Source: Marinobacter fuscus (GTDB lineage: Bacteria > Pseudomonadota > Gammaproteobacteria > Pseudomonadales > Oleiphilaceae). Taken from it: a DNA stretch of 64,000 nucleotides. Both the position numbers and the translations under genes were made by a program. Position 1 is the first letter of the stretch. Every line of letters begins with the position of its first letter. Below the pieces are notes generated by a model. That model ran no database searches. It was not told where the DNA came from and saw only the letters and a program-made list of their open reading frames with translations. This document shows positions 58,033 to 64,000 of this stretch, piece by piece. Where the stretch lies: NCBI RefSeq assembly GCF_003007675.1, contig NZ_PXNP01000097.1, positions 155,534 to 219,533 of the forward strand, in the 5' to 3' direction.

Positions 58033-59442
58033 ATGAGCCAGAATATTGCAATCCTCATAGGAAACACAAAATATGATGAGTTATCGACGTTAGACTGCTG
58101 CGCGAATGATGTTCATCAAATGCGCGAGTTGCTATTGGCAACTAAAAAATTCAGTAGAATATTGGATTATGTAGATAAGCCAGTTGACTTAGTTAAGGAT
58201 GAACTCAGAGAGTTGGCGGAATCTGGTGATGGATTTGAAGAGGTTTTTTTGTACTTCTCTGGCCACGGCCTCTCAAACTCCGATGACTTTTTCATGTGCT
58301 TTTCAAATTTTAAAGAGTCTTCACCCAATACCACTGGTCTCTCAAGAAACGATGCATTTGAATTGATTCGCCAGTTCCAGGCAGAGTTATCAGTGGTTGT
58401 TATAGATGCATGTGAGGCTGGTCGTAATTTAATCAAAAATCATGTAACTCCCCTGTCATACGCTCTGAAGAATAAGTTTTCCAACTTCGTTCAGATCTCC
58501 TCTTGCACAGAAATTCAGTTTTCACTTGCGGGGGACAGAATCAGCCTTTTTACCGATGAATTTATCAAAGCCTGTTTGAATAAAGAGAAAGGTCCCGTTT
58601 ATTATTCCGATGTTGAGAGCGCTCTTCGAGATGCTTTTTTAAGCCACTCCAGTCAAACACCGCATTTTATACGGCAGGGCACTTCGCAAGAAAAATTTTG
58701 CACCGATGCCACACACCTAAAAGGTTTTCGAGAGGCTTTTTTGGTGGTACCCGGTACCGACAGTAACCAAGCAGTGGCACCACCAGCTACAGAATTTGCT
58801 TTAGCAAAAGAGGCTATTGAAAAGATGGAATCATTGATTCCAACGATGGCTGAAGCGCAGGAATTTATCAATGGCGTTTTCGAGTACACTCTAAGCGCCT
58901 CAGGGACAACACCGGAAATCAATGATTTTTTTGATATTCGAACTGTACAATACGATGACTTTGAACTAGTCCAAAATAAGCGTTCAGTGATTGATCTTCT
59001 GACGCGTCGAGGTGGATCGGATTCATTTGTCGAGAGCGACGTTGAGAAAACGAAACGGCGGCATCCATTTGGTATTAGCGCAGCAATAGCTGCATTAACA
59101 TCCGAAGATGAATATGATACGACTTATAATATTTGGAATCATAGCAAGTTGAAATCCGTTCATGTCGGTATTTATTTTGAGCCAAAATCTATGGCTCTAA
59201 ATCGGATTTTTTCCGAGATAGTTTTTCTGCCACGCTTAACTGAGTGCTTGATCTTGACGTGCAACTCTTATGAGAAGAGATCCAGTTGGGATTCATTCAA
59301 CGAATTCGATGGGACAAAAAAATGGAAATGGTCTCACCACTCTTGGTTTGATGATCCTTCCGAAGTTGCGGAAGCCTATGTATCAGACCCCTATAACTTC
59401 ACAAAAAGATATGTGTTTTCATTTAGTGAGGGCAACACATAA
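58033..59442 (+). CDS. Caspase-family (peptidase C14-like) protein, cassette 1
   Basis: This 469-residue protein has an N-terminal caspase p20-like domain (about 1-220): NIAILIGNTKYDELSTLDCC, the catalytic His in FLYFSGHG (H78) and the catalytic Cys in VVVIDACEAGR (C127). The C-terminal half (about 245-469) has no recognised domain and no membrane helix; it could be a sensor or a second effector. In bacteria such proteases act in CRISPR-, Avs- and gasdermin-linked defence by cleaving proteins. The ATG at 58033 has an AGG eight bases upstream; a GTG three codons earlier is possible. The TAA stop is supplied by attC1. The 130-base AT-rich leader inside the cassette may hold its own promoter. 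Confidence 0.88.
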   Translation: MSQNIAILIGNTKYDELSTLDCCANDVHQMRELLLATKKFSRILDYVDKPVDLVKDELRELAESGDGFEEVFLYFSGHGLSNSDDFFMCFSNFKESSPNTTGLSRNDAFELIRQFQAELSVVVIDACEAGRNLIKNHVTPLSYALKNKFSNFVQISSCTEIQFSLAGDRISLFTDEFIKACLNKEKGPVYYSDVESALRDAFLSHSSQTPHFIRQGTSQEKFCTDATHLKGFREAFLVVPGTDSNQAVAPPATEFALAKEAIEKMESLIPTMAEAQEFINGVFEYTLSASGTTPEINDFFDIRTVQYDDFELVQNKRSVIDLLTRRGGSDSFVESDVEKTKRRHPFGISAAIAALTSEDEYDTTYNIWNHSKLKSVHVGIYFEPKSMALNRIFSEIVFLPRLTECLILTCNSYEKRSSWDSFNEFDGTKKWKWSHHSWFDDPSEVAEAYVSDPYNFTKRYVFSFSEGNT

Positions 59443-59521
59443 CAATGCCAGTCACGGCGACGTCTACTACATTGCGGCTTCGCCTTCATTTCGTAGCCGC
59501 GCATGCTGGCTAGCGTTATGT
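59437..59521 (+). other. attC1 recombination site (85 bp)
   Basis: R'' ACATAAC (59437-59443) and R' GTTATGT (59515-59521) are perfect complements. Inside, GCCAG pairs with CTGGC and a GC-rich GCGGCTTCGCC-type element sits in the middle, as in many attC sites. Confidence 0.85.
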
Positions 59522-59523
59522 GA

Positions 59524-59943
59524 ATGGATAGTATGAAGCTCGAACCAATCAAATATGAAGATCTCAATGCAAAGGCGAAGGAAACTTACAATTTCCACAA
59601 AATTGCTGCGATACTGGCCGATTATGGGTACAACAGTATTTGGTTAAGTAACGACTGGAATGGAGCCGATTTCATCGCTGTTCATATTGATGGAGTTTCC
59701 GACATCAAAATACAGCTAAAGGGGGGCGTCTCGTTTGCCCAAAAGTATAGAGGTAAAAACCTATACATTGGCTTTATCGAGCAAGGTGATTTATATCTCT
59801 ATCCACATGATGATGTGCTAGAGCAAGTAGAGCCAGTCATCTCTGATAAAAAGTGGATTGAAAAAGGAACATACTTCCAAACTAAAATCACAAGTAGGTT
59901 TATTGATGTCTTGGCACCATACAAAATACGCAAAATCACATAA
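59524..59943 (+). CDS. Small PD-(D/E)XK-like protein, cassette 2
   Basis: This 139-residue protein begins three bases after the attC1 core. A helix with ETYNFHKIAAILADYG precedes DWNGADFIAVHI (Asp49) and IKIQLKGG (Q64-x-K66), a D...QxK arrangement seen in restriction-endonuclease-like folds. The later part (NLYIGFIEQGDLYLYPHDDV) looks beta-rich. Nuclease activity is an inference from a short motif; I do not recognise a named family. An alternative ATG lies three codons downstream. The stop overlaps attC2. Confidence 0.75.
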   Translation: MDSMKLEPIKYEDLNAKAKETYNFHKIAAILADYGYNSIWLSNDWNGADFIAVHIDGVSDIKIQLKGGVSFAQKYRGKNLYIGFIEQGDLYLYPHDDVLEQVEPVISDKKWIEKGTYFQTKITSRFIDVLAPYKIRKIT

Positions 59944-60057
59944 CAATCCAATGCACGCGGAGCCAGCTACGTTGCGCAATTATTTGTGGTGTCGCTACGC
60001 TCCTTTATACCACAAAAATTGCTCCACTCCGCTGGCCCGGTGATTAGGGCGTTATTG
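59938..60057 (+). other. attC2 recombination site (120 bp)
   Basis: R'' ACATAAC (59938-59944) and a divergent R' GTTATTG (60051-60057) flank the site. GCCAGC pairs with GCTGGC, and a long inner hairpin pairs TTGTGGT with ACCACAA and CAATT with AATTG around a GCTACGCTCC element. Confidence 0.8.
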
Positions 60058-60366
60058 GTCCTGGCTTTCTTCATTTTTGGCTGGGTTAGTGCCAAGGCCT
60101 TGGCATCGGGTTTGGCTGTAAAGCCGCATACGTGGGTGATGGCCAAGGCCGGAAAAGTCGCTGTCGGGTTTGGGAGCAAAACTCATCCGAAGTTTTGTTA
60201 TTCATGGCGTGCCCCAGTTTTGGGGCCGTTCGATTTAAACGGTAATCGGGCTGGCACTGTTTGCGCTTTGGTTCCTTTCGCCATCCGTCGGGTTGGTGCA
60301 AGCTGTTCGGGAGAGGGCGTGCAGCGTTGGGTGTCATGTGAGACCTTGGTGGTGACCGGCCACTAA
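60055..60366 (+). CDS. Possible short membrane-anchored protein, cassette 3
   Basis: This is the only plus-strand frame filling cassette 3. It encodes a hydrophobic N-terminus (LVLAFFIFGWVSAKALASGL), which could be a signal or anchor, and a cysteine-containing remainder. There is no ATG near the cassette start; TTG at 60055 or a GTG at 59986 inside attC2 would be needed. The frame stays open to the attC3 edge. It may be a decayed or leaderless cassette gene. Confidence 0.4.
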   Translation: MVLAFFIFGWVSAKALASGLAVKPHTWVMAKAGKVAVGFGSKTHPKFCYSWRAPVLGPFDLNGNRAGTVCALVPFAIRRVGASCSGEGVQRWVSCETLVVTGH

Positions 60367-60451
60367 CCAGCCGGTCAACCGGACGCCAAAAGCTAGTAGC
60401 TTTTGGTTCCCTCCGCTTGCGCTCCGGCGCCGGTTACCATCAGCGTTAGGC
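60361..60451 (+). other. attC3 recombination site (91 bp)
   Basis: R'' CACTAAC (60361-60367) and a classic R' GTTAGGC (60445-60451). The centre holds the strong palindrome CCAAAAGCTAGTAGCTTTTGG (written in part: CCAAAAGCTA / TAGCTTTTGG), and outer CCGG blocks pair. Confidence 0.85.
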
Positions 60452-60479
60452 GAAACCAATACATCATGATGAGCAATCA

Positions 60480-61346
60480 ATGAATAGAATATTTATTTCG
60501 AGCACCTACAGCGAGAGGGAATTTGCTGATAATTTGGCAGAAAGGCTCCGTGGTCATGGGCTGAACCCTGTATATGATGTTTTTGAAGCAGAGCTTGCCG
60601 AAGAATGGTTGCACCATGTTCTTTATAATGTGGAATCCTCGGATGTTGTATTGTTGTTAATGCCTGAGCATGATTATGAGAGCAAGTGGATTCATCGTGA
60701 GATAAATAAAAATATAAGATATAAACTGAAAAGCCGGAATATTCTTGTGATTCCTGTTTATCTAGGCAGGCGAAAGTTCTTGCCTTCCTTGAGTGATCAG
60801 GTTTCATTCTTCATTGAAAATCAAAGTTATAGCAGCTCCACCAAAGAATATTCAGAAAAATCCATTGAGAAGCTTGTTACCTATCTCTCAAACCTGCCAA
60901 AAGTAAACTTCGAGCTTTTAGATCCAATGGATTTCGAGCTCTTAATAGTAGAGCTACTAAAAAAGTTAAGATTTTTCGATATCGAAAACCAGCATATTGG
61001 TCGAGATATGGGTTTTGATATTTCAGCAAAAACCAAAACAAGAAACCCTTTCGGTGGCGTCAGCTATATCTATTGGGCGATAGAAATAAAGTACAACAAA
61101 AACTCGCGCGCCGACATCAGTTCTCTTAAAAAACTAAGCTACTATCTTGAGGATAGAAGCTTGGATGTAAATGGCGTATTGATTACCAATGGCCAGTTGA
61201 CGTCTACAGCTCGCGAATGGCTGGAATTTAACGAAAAAGAAAAGAGAACTTCTATAACCGTTGTTGATGGGGTTAAGTTAAAGCAGCTTATATTGAAATA
61301 TCCCCAATTAGTCGAAAGATTTTTCGGTGGTAGAGGTGATCAATGA
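60480..61346 (+). CDS. TIR domain fused to an Mrr-like restriction nuclease, cassette 4 gene A
   Basis: This 288-residue protein has two parts. Residues 1-135 look like a TIR domain: RIFISSTYSEREFADNLAER (strand A and helix A), SSDVVLLLMPEHDYESKWIH (strand C region) and the Glu in IHREI (E74) at the position of the NADase glutamate. Residues 145-285 look like a type IV Mrr catalytic domain: LDPMDFELLIVELLKKL, GRDMGFDIS (D176/D180) and WAIEIKYNKN (E202-x-K204), a complete PD-(D/E)XK set. The combination suggests a nucleotide-signalling or NAD-depleting half joined to a DNA-cutting half. It overlaps gene B by four bases (ATGA), so the two form one system. Confidence 0.85.
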   Translation: MNRIFISSTYSEREFADNLAERLRGHGLNPVYDVFEAELAEEWLHHVLYNVESSDVVLLLMPEHDYESKWIHREINKNIRYKLKSRNILVIPVYLGRRKFLPSLSDQVSFFIENQSYSSSTKEYSEKSIEKLVTYLSNLPKVNFELLDPMDFELLIVELLKKLRFFDIENQHIGRDMGFDISAKTKTRNPFGGVSYIYWAIEIKYNKNSRADISSLKKLSYYLEDRSLDVNGVLITNGQLTSTAREWLEFNEKEKRTSITVVDGVKLKQLILKYPQLVERFFGGRGDQ

Positions 61347-61882
61347 CACAGATCACCGACATGGTAACGAGATTGAATGCCGTTCCTCCAGGGAGAGCTG
61401 GCTGGGCAGAGTTCGAGGAAATATGCACTGAAATACTGACTTTTCTTTTTGTGCCGCCTTTGTCACAACCAAAAATACAACCAAGATCTTATTCGGGGAT
61501 CGACAGGAGGGACGCTGTTTTCCCAAATAGACAGGATCTGGGAGACAACGTTTGGGCAAAAATATATCGTGAACTTGACGCCAGGTTAGTACTCTTCGAG
61601 TTTAAGAACTACGACAAAACAGAAATCGGAAAGGAAGAAGTAAATCAGACTAGGAATTATCTCAATAAGGCTATGGGTCGCCTCGGAATAATTTGCTCGA
61701 ACAAGGATCCTGAAAATCAGGCACATATCAAGAGAAATACTATTTATTCTGAAGAAGGCAAAGTGATTCTTTTCATTGCAAAAGATAAACTGGAAGAGAT
61801 GCTTTATATCAAAGAAAGGGGCGATGATCCGGGCGATCTAATAATGGACGAAATAGAATGGTTCTATTTGCAACACGAATAG
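61343..61882 (+). CDS. PD-(D/E)XK-like nuclease partner, cassette 4 gene B
   Basis: This 179-residue protein shows WAEFEEICTEILTFLF (Glu25/26), GIDRRDAVFPNR (Asp57) and LVLFEFKNYDK (E86-x-K88), an E...D...ExK arrangement of restriction-like nucleases. A later EEVNQTRNYLNKAMGRLGII resembles the helix and strand that follow the active site in such folds. It may itself cut DNA or regulate its TIR-Mrr partner. Translation is coupled to the upstream gene, and the stop lies one base before the attC4 R'' site. Confidence 0.8.
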   Translation: MTQITDMVTRLNAVPPGRAGWAEFEEICTEILTFLFVPPLSQPKIQPRSYSGIDRRDAVFPNRQDLGDNVWAKIYRELDARLVLFEFKNYDKTEIGKEEVNQTRNYLNKAMGRLGIICSNKDPENQAHIKRNTIYSEEGKVILFIAKDKLEEMLYIKERGDDPGDLIMDEIEWFYLQHE

Positions 61883-61883
61883 C

Positions 61884-61955
61884 GCCTAACAAACGCAGGC
61901 ACAAAGACAAAAATTCCGCTGCGCTACATTTTTTCCTGTGCTGCGGACGTTAGAC
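61884..61955 (+). other. attC4 recombination site (72 bp)
   Basis: R'' GCCTAAC (61884-61890) and R' GTTAGAC (61949-61955). Inside, ACGCAGGCACA pairs with TGTGCTGCG around a CGCTGCGCTACATTTTT-type centre typical of attC. Confidence 0.88.
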
Positions 61956-61981
61956 GGCAGATCTTTTTTTAGGGGGTATTT

Positions 61982-62785
61982 GTGGAAATAGACCATAACT
62001 CTTTCCTTGAACAATCTTTCTCCGCCTTGAAGGATGGAGATGTTCAATTATCACATAACACTCTGATGCAGCTAGCAGAACAGTTGTCGGCGTCATCTTC
62101 AGATAAAGACAAAATACTTTCTGATTATTTGGCTTGGCGCTCGCTGCGGGTCTTTGACTTCAGGAAAATAGATGAGCCTTTGAACAAATTAAAGGCGAAA
62201 GAAGAGGGTGATCTGGCCGAGTTGAATCGGATTTTTGAAGATCTGAGAGAGAAATATAGTGACTTATTCCTATATTTTAGCGAGATAGAAGAAATTACCG
62301 ACCTTGGGCCGATCTTTAGGTCAATAAAGCGCCACGGGCCTGAGGAATTTTACTTCGAGCTAAAGAAAATATACGACAATTGGGACTTTGGTGACACCGA
62401 GCTAAAGGATTCTCTCACGGATTTCGCCGCGAAATTAGAGAAACAGCTGTTTTATTATGATGGCCTGAGGCCAGACGGCGGTCGTAATCTGTATAAAATG
62501 AGCGCACGAGTCGGTTCTGTCAACCTCGGTGAGTACTGGAAGTATGTTGTGCTTATGAGACGCCGGCCGCAAATGTTAGATACTTTGAAGGCTATCAAGT
62601 CTTACTGTGTAAAAATCCCCAAGCTAGCTGAAGGTCTTAGAGAGGTCGGAGGAACGGCCTATTTAATAAAGGCTGAGCATGCCCGAGCTTGTTCGGATTT
62701 TATTAGTGCAACTTATGATGATGTGAATAAGATCGTATCTGGTGAAGTCAGTGATCGCTCTCAGATTGGTAATTCCAGGCAATAG
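61982..62785 (+). CDS. Helical protein of unknown function, cassette 5
   Basis: This 267-residue protein starts at GTG 61982 with AGGGGG six bases upstream. It appears almost wholly alpha-helical and charged (for example FEDLREKYSDLFLYFSEIEE), with no membrane helix, no signal peptide and no motif that I recognise. Its place in an array of nuclease and protease cassettes makes a defence or toxin/antitoxin role possible, but nothing in the sequence proves it. Confidence 0.75.
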   Translation: MEIDHNSFLEQSFSALKDGDVQLSHNTLMQLAEQLSASSSDKDKILSDYLAWRSLRVFDFRKIDEPLNKLKAKEEGDLAELNRIFEDLREKYSDLFLYFSEIEEITDLGPIFRSIKRHGPEEFYFELKKIYDNWDFGDTELKDSLTDFAAKLEKQLFYYDGLRPDGGRNLYKMSARVGSVNLGEYWKYVVLMRRRPQMLDTLKAIKSYCVKIPKLAEGLREVGGTAYLIKAEHARACSDFISATYDDVNKIVSGEVSDRSQIGNSRQ

Positions 62786-62826
62786 TAGCTGCTCCACAAA
62801 TTTTCCGGTATATATGAATGCGAGGA

Positions 62827-62880
62827 GTCTAACAAATAAGGATAGGTCGCGCACCGCCGCGACCTGATCCGGTGTTGGAC
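62827..62880 (+). other. attC5 recombination site (54 bp)
   Basis: R'' GTCTAAC (62827-62833) and R' GTTGGAC (62874-62880) both match the consensus RYYYAAC/GTTRRRY. The core folds almost perfectly: GGATAGGTCGCG pairs with CGCGACCTGATCC. It is the most compact site of the array. Confidence 0.9.
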
Positions 62881-62999
62881 GAGCCCGGTGCTTCATTATT
62901 AAGGAAATAGCGGCGGAGAACTCAGAGGTGCTTTGGCCCTGGCTTTGGGCGGCCTCTTTTGTCAGGCCAGAGTTACCCGGGGCCGCCGGTGAAGCTGGC

Positions 63000-64000
63000 A
63001 GCCGGTGTGCCCTGGTCGTGGTGTCATAAGGTGCGTTGGCTCCTCCCGCTTGAGTACGTGTCGGATGGTCGGTAATTTATGCTGGCCATCGTCGCCGAAT
63101 GACTGGCCACCGGCAGGGTTGGCGCCAGACCGTGAGGCTCATGGGCTGGCCACAACAGGGGCAAGCGCGTTGCTTGCGGGGTTGGCTTACGGTTGCCATC
63201 GACGGTAGCGTCACGCGGAGAAGCAACTGCAACCGGTGTAGCGTCTTGCGTGCCCCGCTGTGCAGAAAACCGTATTCCCGCACCCGTCGCAGCCCCTTTG
63301 GCAAGACGTGCTGCAAGACTCGCCAGAGGAATCGATCCGCCGGTTCCGTCAGGGTCTGCCAACACTGGGTCTGGCTGTCCCGGTAGCGGAAGGTCACCTG
63401 TTCGCTATCGTAGGCCACGATATTCGGCTCCCGCAGCACCCCGCGATAGAGGTAACGGGCCAGATAAGTCAGCGCGTGATCTCCGCGCCCGACCTGCTCA
63501 CACTGGGCGATCCAGTCCCGGGGAATGGCGTCCGGCAAGGCAAAGCCCTGCTTGCGCATTCGGTCGAGGAACTTGGCGCGGAACACCCGGGCCAGAGCCC
63601 GGCCATTGAACAGGTACTTTCCGGCCCGGCGTTGCCAGCGAGATCCGGTCAGCCCGCCGCCGGGGATCACGATGTGGACATGGGGGTGGAAGGCCAAGCG
63701 CCGGGAGTGGGTGTGCAACACCCCCACCAGCCCGAGTTGGTTGCCCAGGCGTTGATCGTTGCGGGCAAACTGGTTCAGGGTCTCCCGGGCAACCTGGAAC
63801 AGGGTGTGACAGGTCCACCGAAGATGATGCCAGGCAAAGCCCCGCAACTGGACTGGCAGGGTGAAGGTCACCAGGAAATAGTCCACCGGCAGCAATTTCT
63901 GTCGTTGCCGCTCCAGCCACTGGCGGTTGGTGCCGTGCTGACAGGCCGGGCAACTGCGATGGCCGCAGGACGGATAGGCCTGTTGTCGCTGCTGACAGGG
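63000..64000 (-). mobile_element. IS91-family insertion element (partial, runs off the window)
   Basis: It is defined by the Y2-type transposase gene at the window edge. Its end near the cassette array (the expected oriIS side, downstream of the transposase) cannot be placed precisely and lies somewhere between 62881 and 63076. The left coordinate given is approximate. The area 62881-63076 holds no gene. Confidence 0.5.
63077..64000 (-). CDS. IS91-family transposase (partial, 5' end beyond window)
   Basis: 308 codons are visible, with the frame open to the window edge. The N-terminal zinc finger (CGHRSCPACQ), LLPVDYFLVTFTLPVQLRGF, the HUH motif region FHPHVHIVIPGGGL, LTYLARYLYRGVL (Tyr-containing motif) and the C-terminal CPCCGQPM zinc knuckle are all typical of IS91/IS801 rolling-circle transposases. 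The stop TAA is at 63079-63077. It looks intact as far as seen. Confidence 0.93.
   Translation of the reverse strand, partial: PCQQRQQAYPSCGHRSCPACQHGTNRQWLERQRQKLLPVDYFLVTFTLPVQLRGFAWHHLRWTCHTLFQVARETLNQFARNDQRLGNQLGLVGVLHTHSRRLAFHPHVHIVIPGGGLTGSRWQRRAGKYLFNGRALARVFRAKFLDRMRKQGFALPDAIPRDWIAQCEQVGRGDHALTYLARYLYRGVLREPNIVAYDSEQVTFRYRDSQTQCWQTLTEPADRFLWRVLQHVLPKGLRRVREYGFLHSGARKTLHRLQLLLRVTLPSMATVSQPRKQRACPCCGQPMSLTVWRQPCRWPVIRRRWPA

Larger units (their letters stand above)
57900..62880 (+). mobile_element. Integron gene-cassette array without a visible integrase (CALIN)
   Basis: Five attC-like sites, all in the same orientation, punctuate the region, and all convincing genes read on the plus strand. 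Boundaries (the G of each GTT core) fall at 57900, 59515, 60051, 60445, 61949 and 62874, giving five cassettes. The genes are visibly AT-richer than the flanking chromosome and do not resemble each other. The array begins just after the nrdJ terminator and ends next to an IS91-family transposase. No tyrosine recombinase is encoded in the window, so this is a cluster of attC sites lacking intI, a relic, or an array whose integrase lies elsewhere. Confidence 0.85.

Noticed and set aside
60086..60337. 83-codon minus-strand ORF in cassette 3
   Set aside because: Opposite to the cassette orientation and lacking protein-like features; the plus-strand frame is slightly better, though weak.
57900..62880. 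CRISPR array
   Set aside because: The repeated sites differ in length and sequence and separate real genes; they fit attC structure and not short regular repeats.

Overview
The window reads as a chromosome segment of a marine gammaproteobacterium close to Marinobacter. The gene order der-bamB-yfgM-hisS-ispG-rodZ-pilF-rlmN-ndk, the split class II ribonucleotide reductase (nrdJa/nrdJb), the ANR-type box, a MASE2 adenylate cyclase like CyaB and the flg cluster all fit the Pseudomonas/Marinobacter branch. This is inference from gene content; no 16S rRNA gene is present.

Layout. 1-6500: end of a TIGR01777-type epimerase, tRNA-Glu, a tiny CcoM-like membrane protein behind a perfect ANR/FNR box, a PAS-GGDEF-EAL protein, and ackA-pta. 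6530-19309 (minus strand): a long housekeeping block (der, bamB, yfgM, hisS, ispG, rodZ, pilF, rlmN, ndk, a cysteine desulfurase, iscR, cysE, trmJ), with suhB divergent from trmJ. The isc cluster is reduced: iscU, iscA, hscB, hscA and fdx are not between iscS and ndk. SuhB has lost the catalytic aspartates of its family. 20397-26067 (minus): secF-secD-yajC-tgt-queA and tRNA-Leu(CAA). 26151-37556 (minus): the flagellar rod/hook operon flgBCDEFGHIJKL, headed by a clear sigma-54 promoter.

37777-54266: a nitroreductase, a CyaB-like adenylate cyclase, queF, an ABC-2 exporter pair, lipoproteins, a degenerate HD-GYP protein, a PilZ protein, an iron-type ABC binding protein and permease behind a Fur-like box, an acyl-CoA ligase, and a three-gene ABC importer of the PF04392 family. 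54767-57630: nrdJa-nrdJb with NrdR-like boxes in a 500-base leader.

57900-62880 is the striking part. It is an AT-richer array of five consecutive integron gene cassettes, all read on the plus strand, each closed by its own recognisable attC site (54-120 bp). No integron integrase gene is visible, so it looks like a CALIN (cluster of attC sites lacking an integrase). The cassettes carry a caspase-like protease, a small PD-(D/E)XK-like protein, a weak short ORF, a two-gene unit made of a TIR-Mrr nuclease fusion and a second PD-(D/E)XK-like protein, and an unknown helical protein. This looks like a cassette-borne set of candidate anti-phage systems. The window ends inside an IS91-family transposase that abuts the array.
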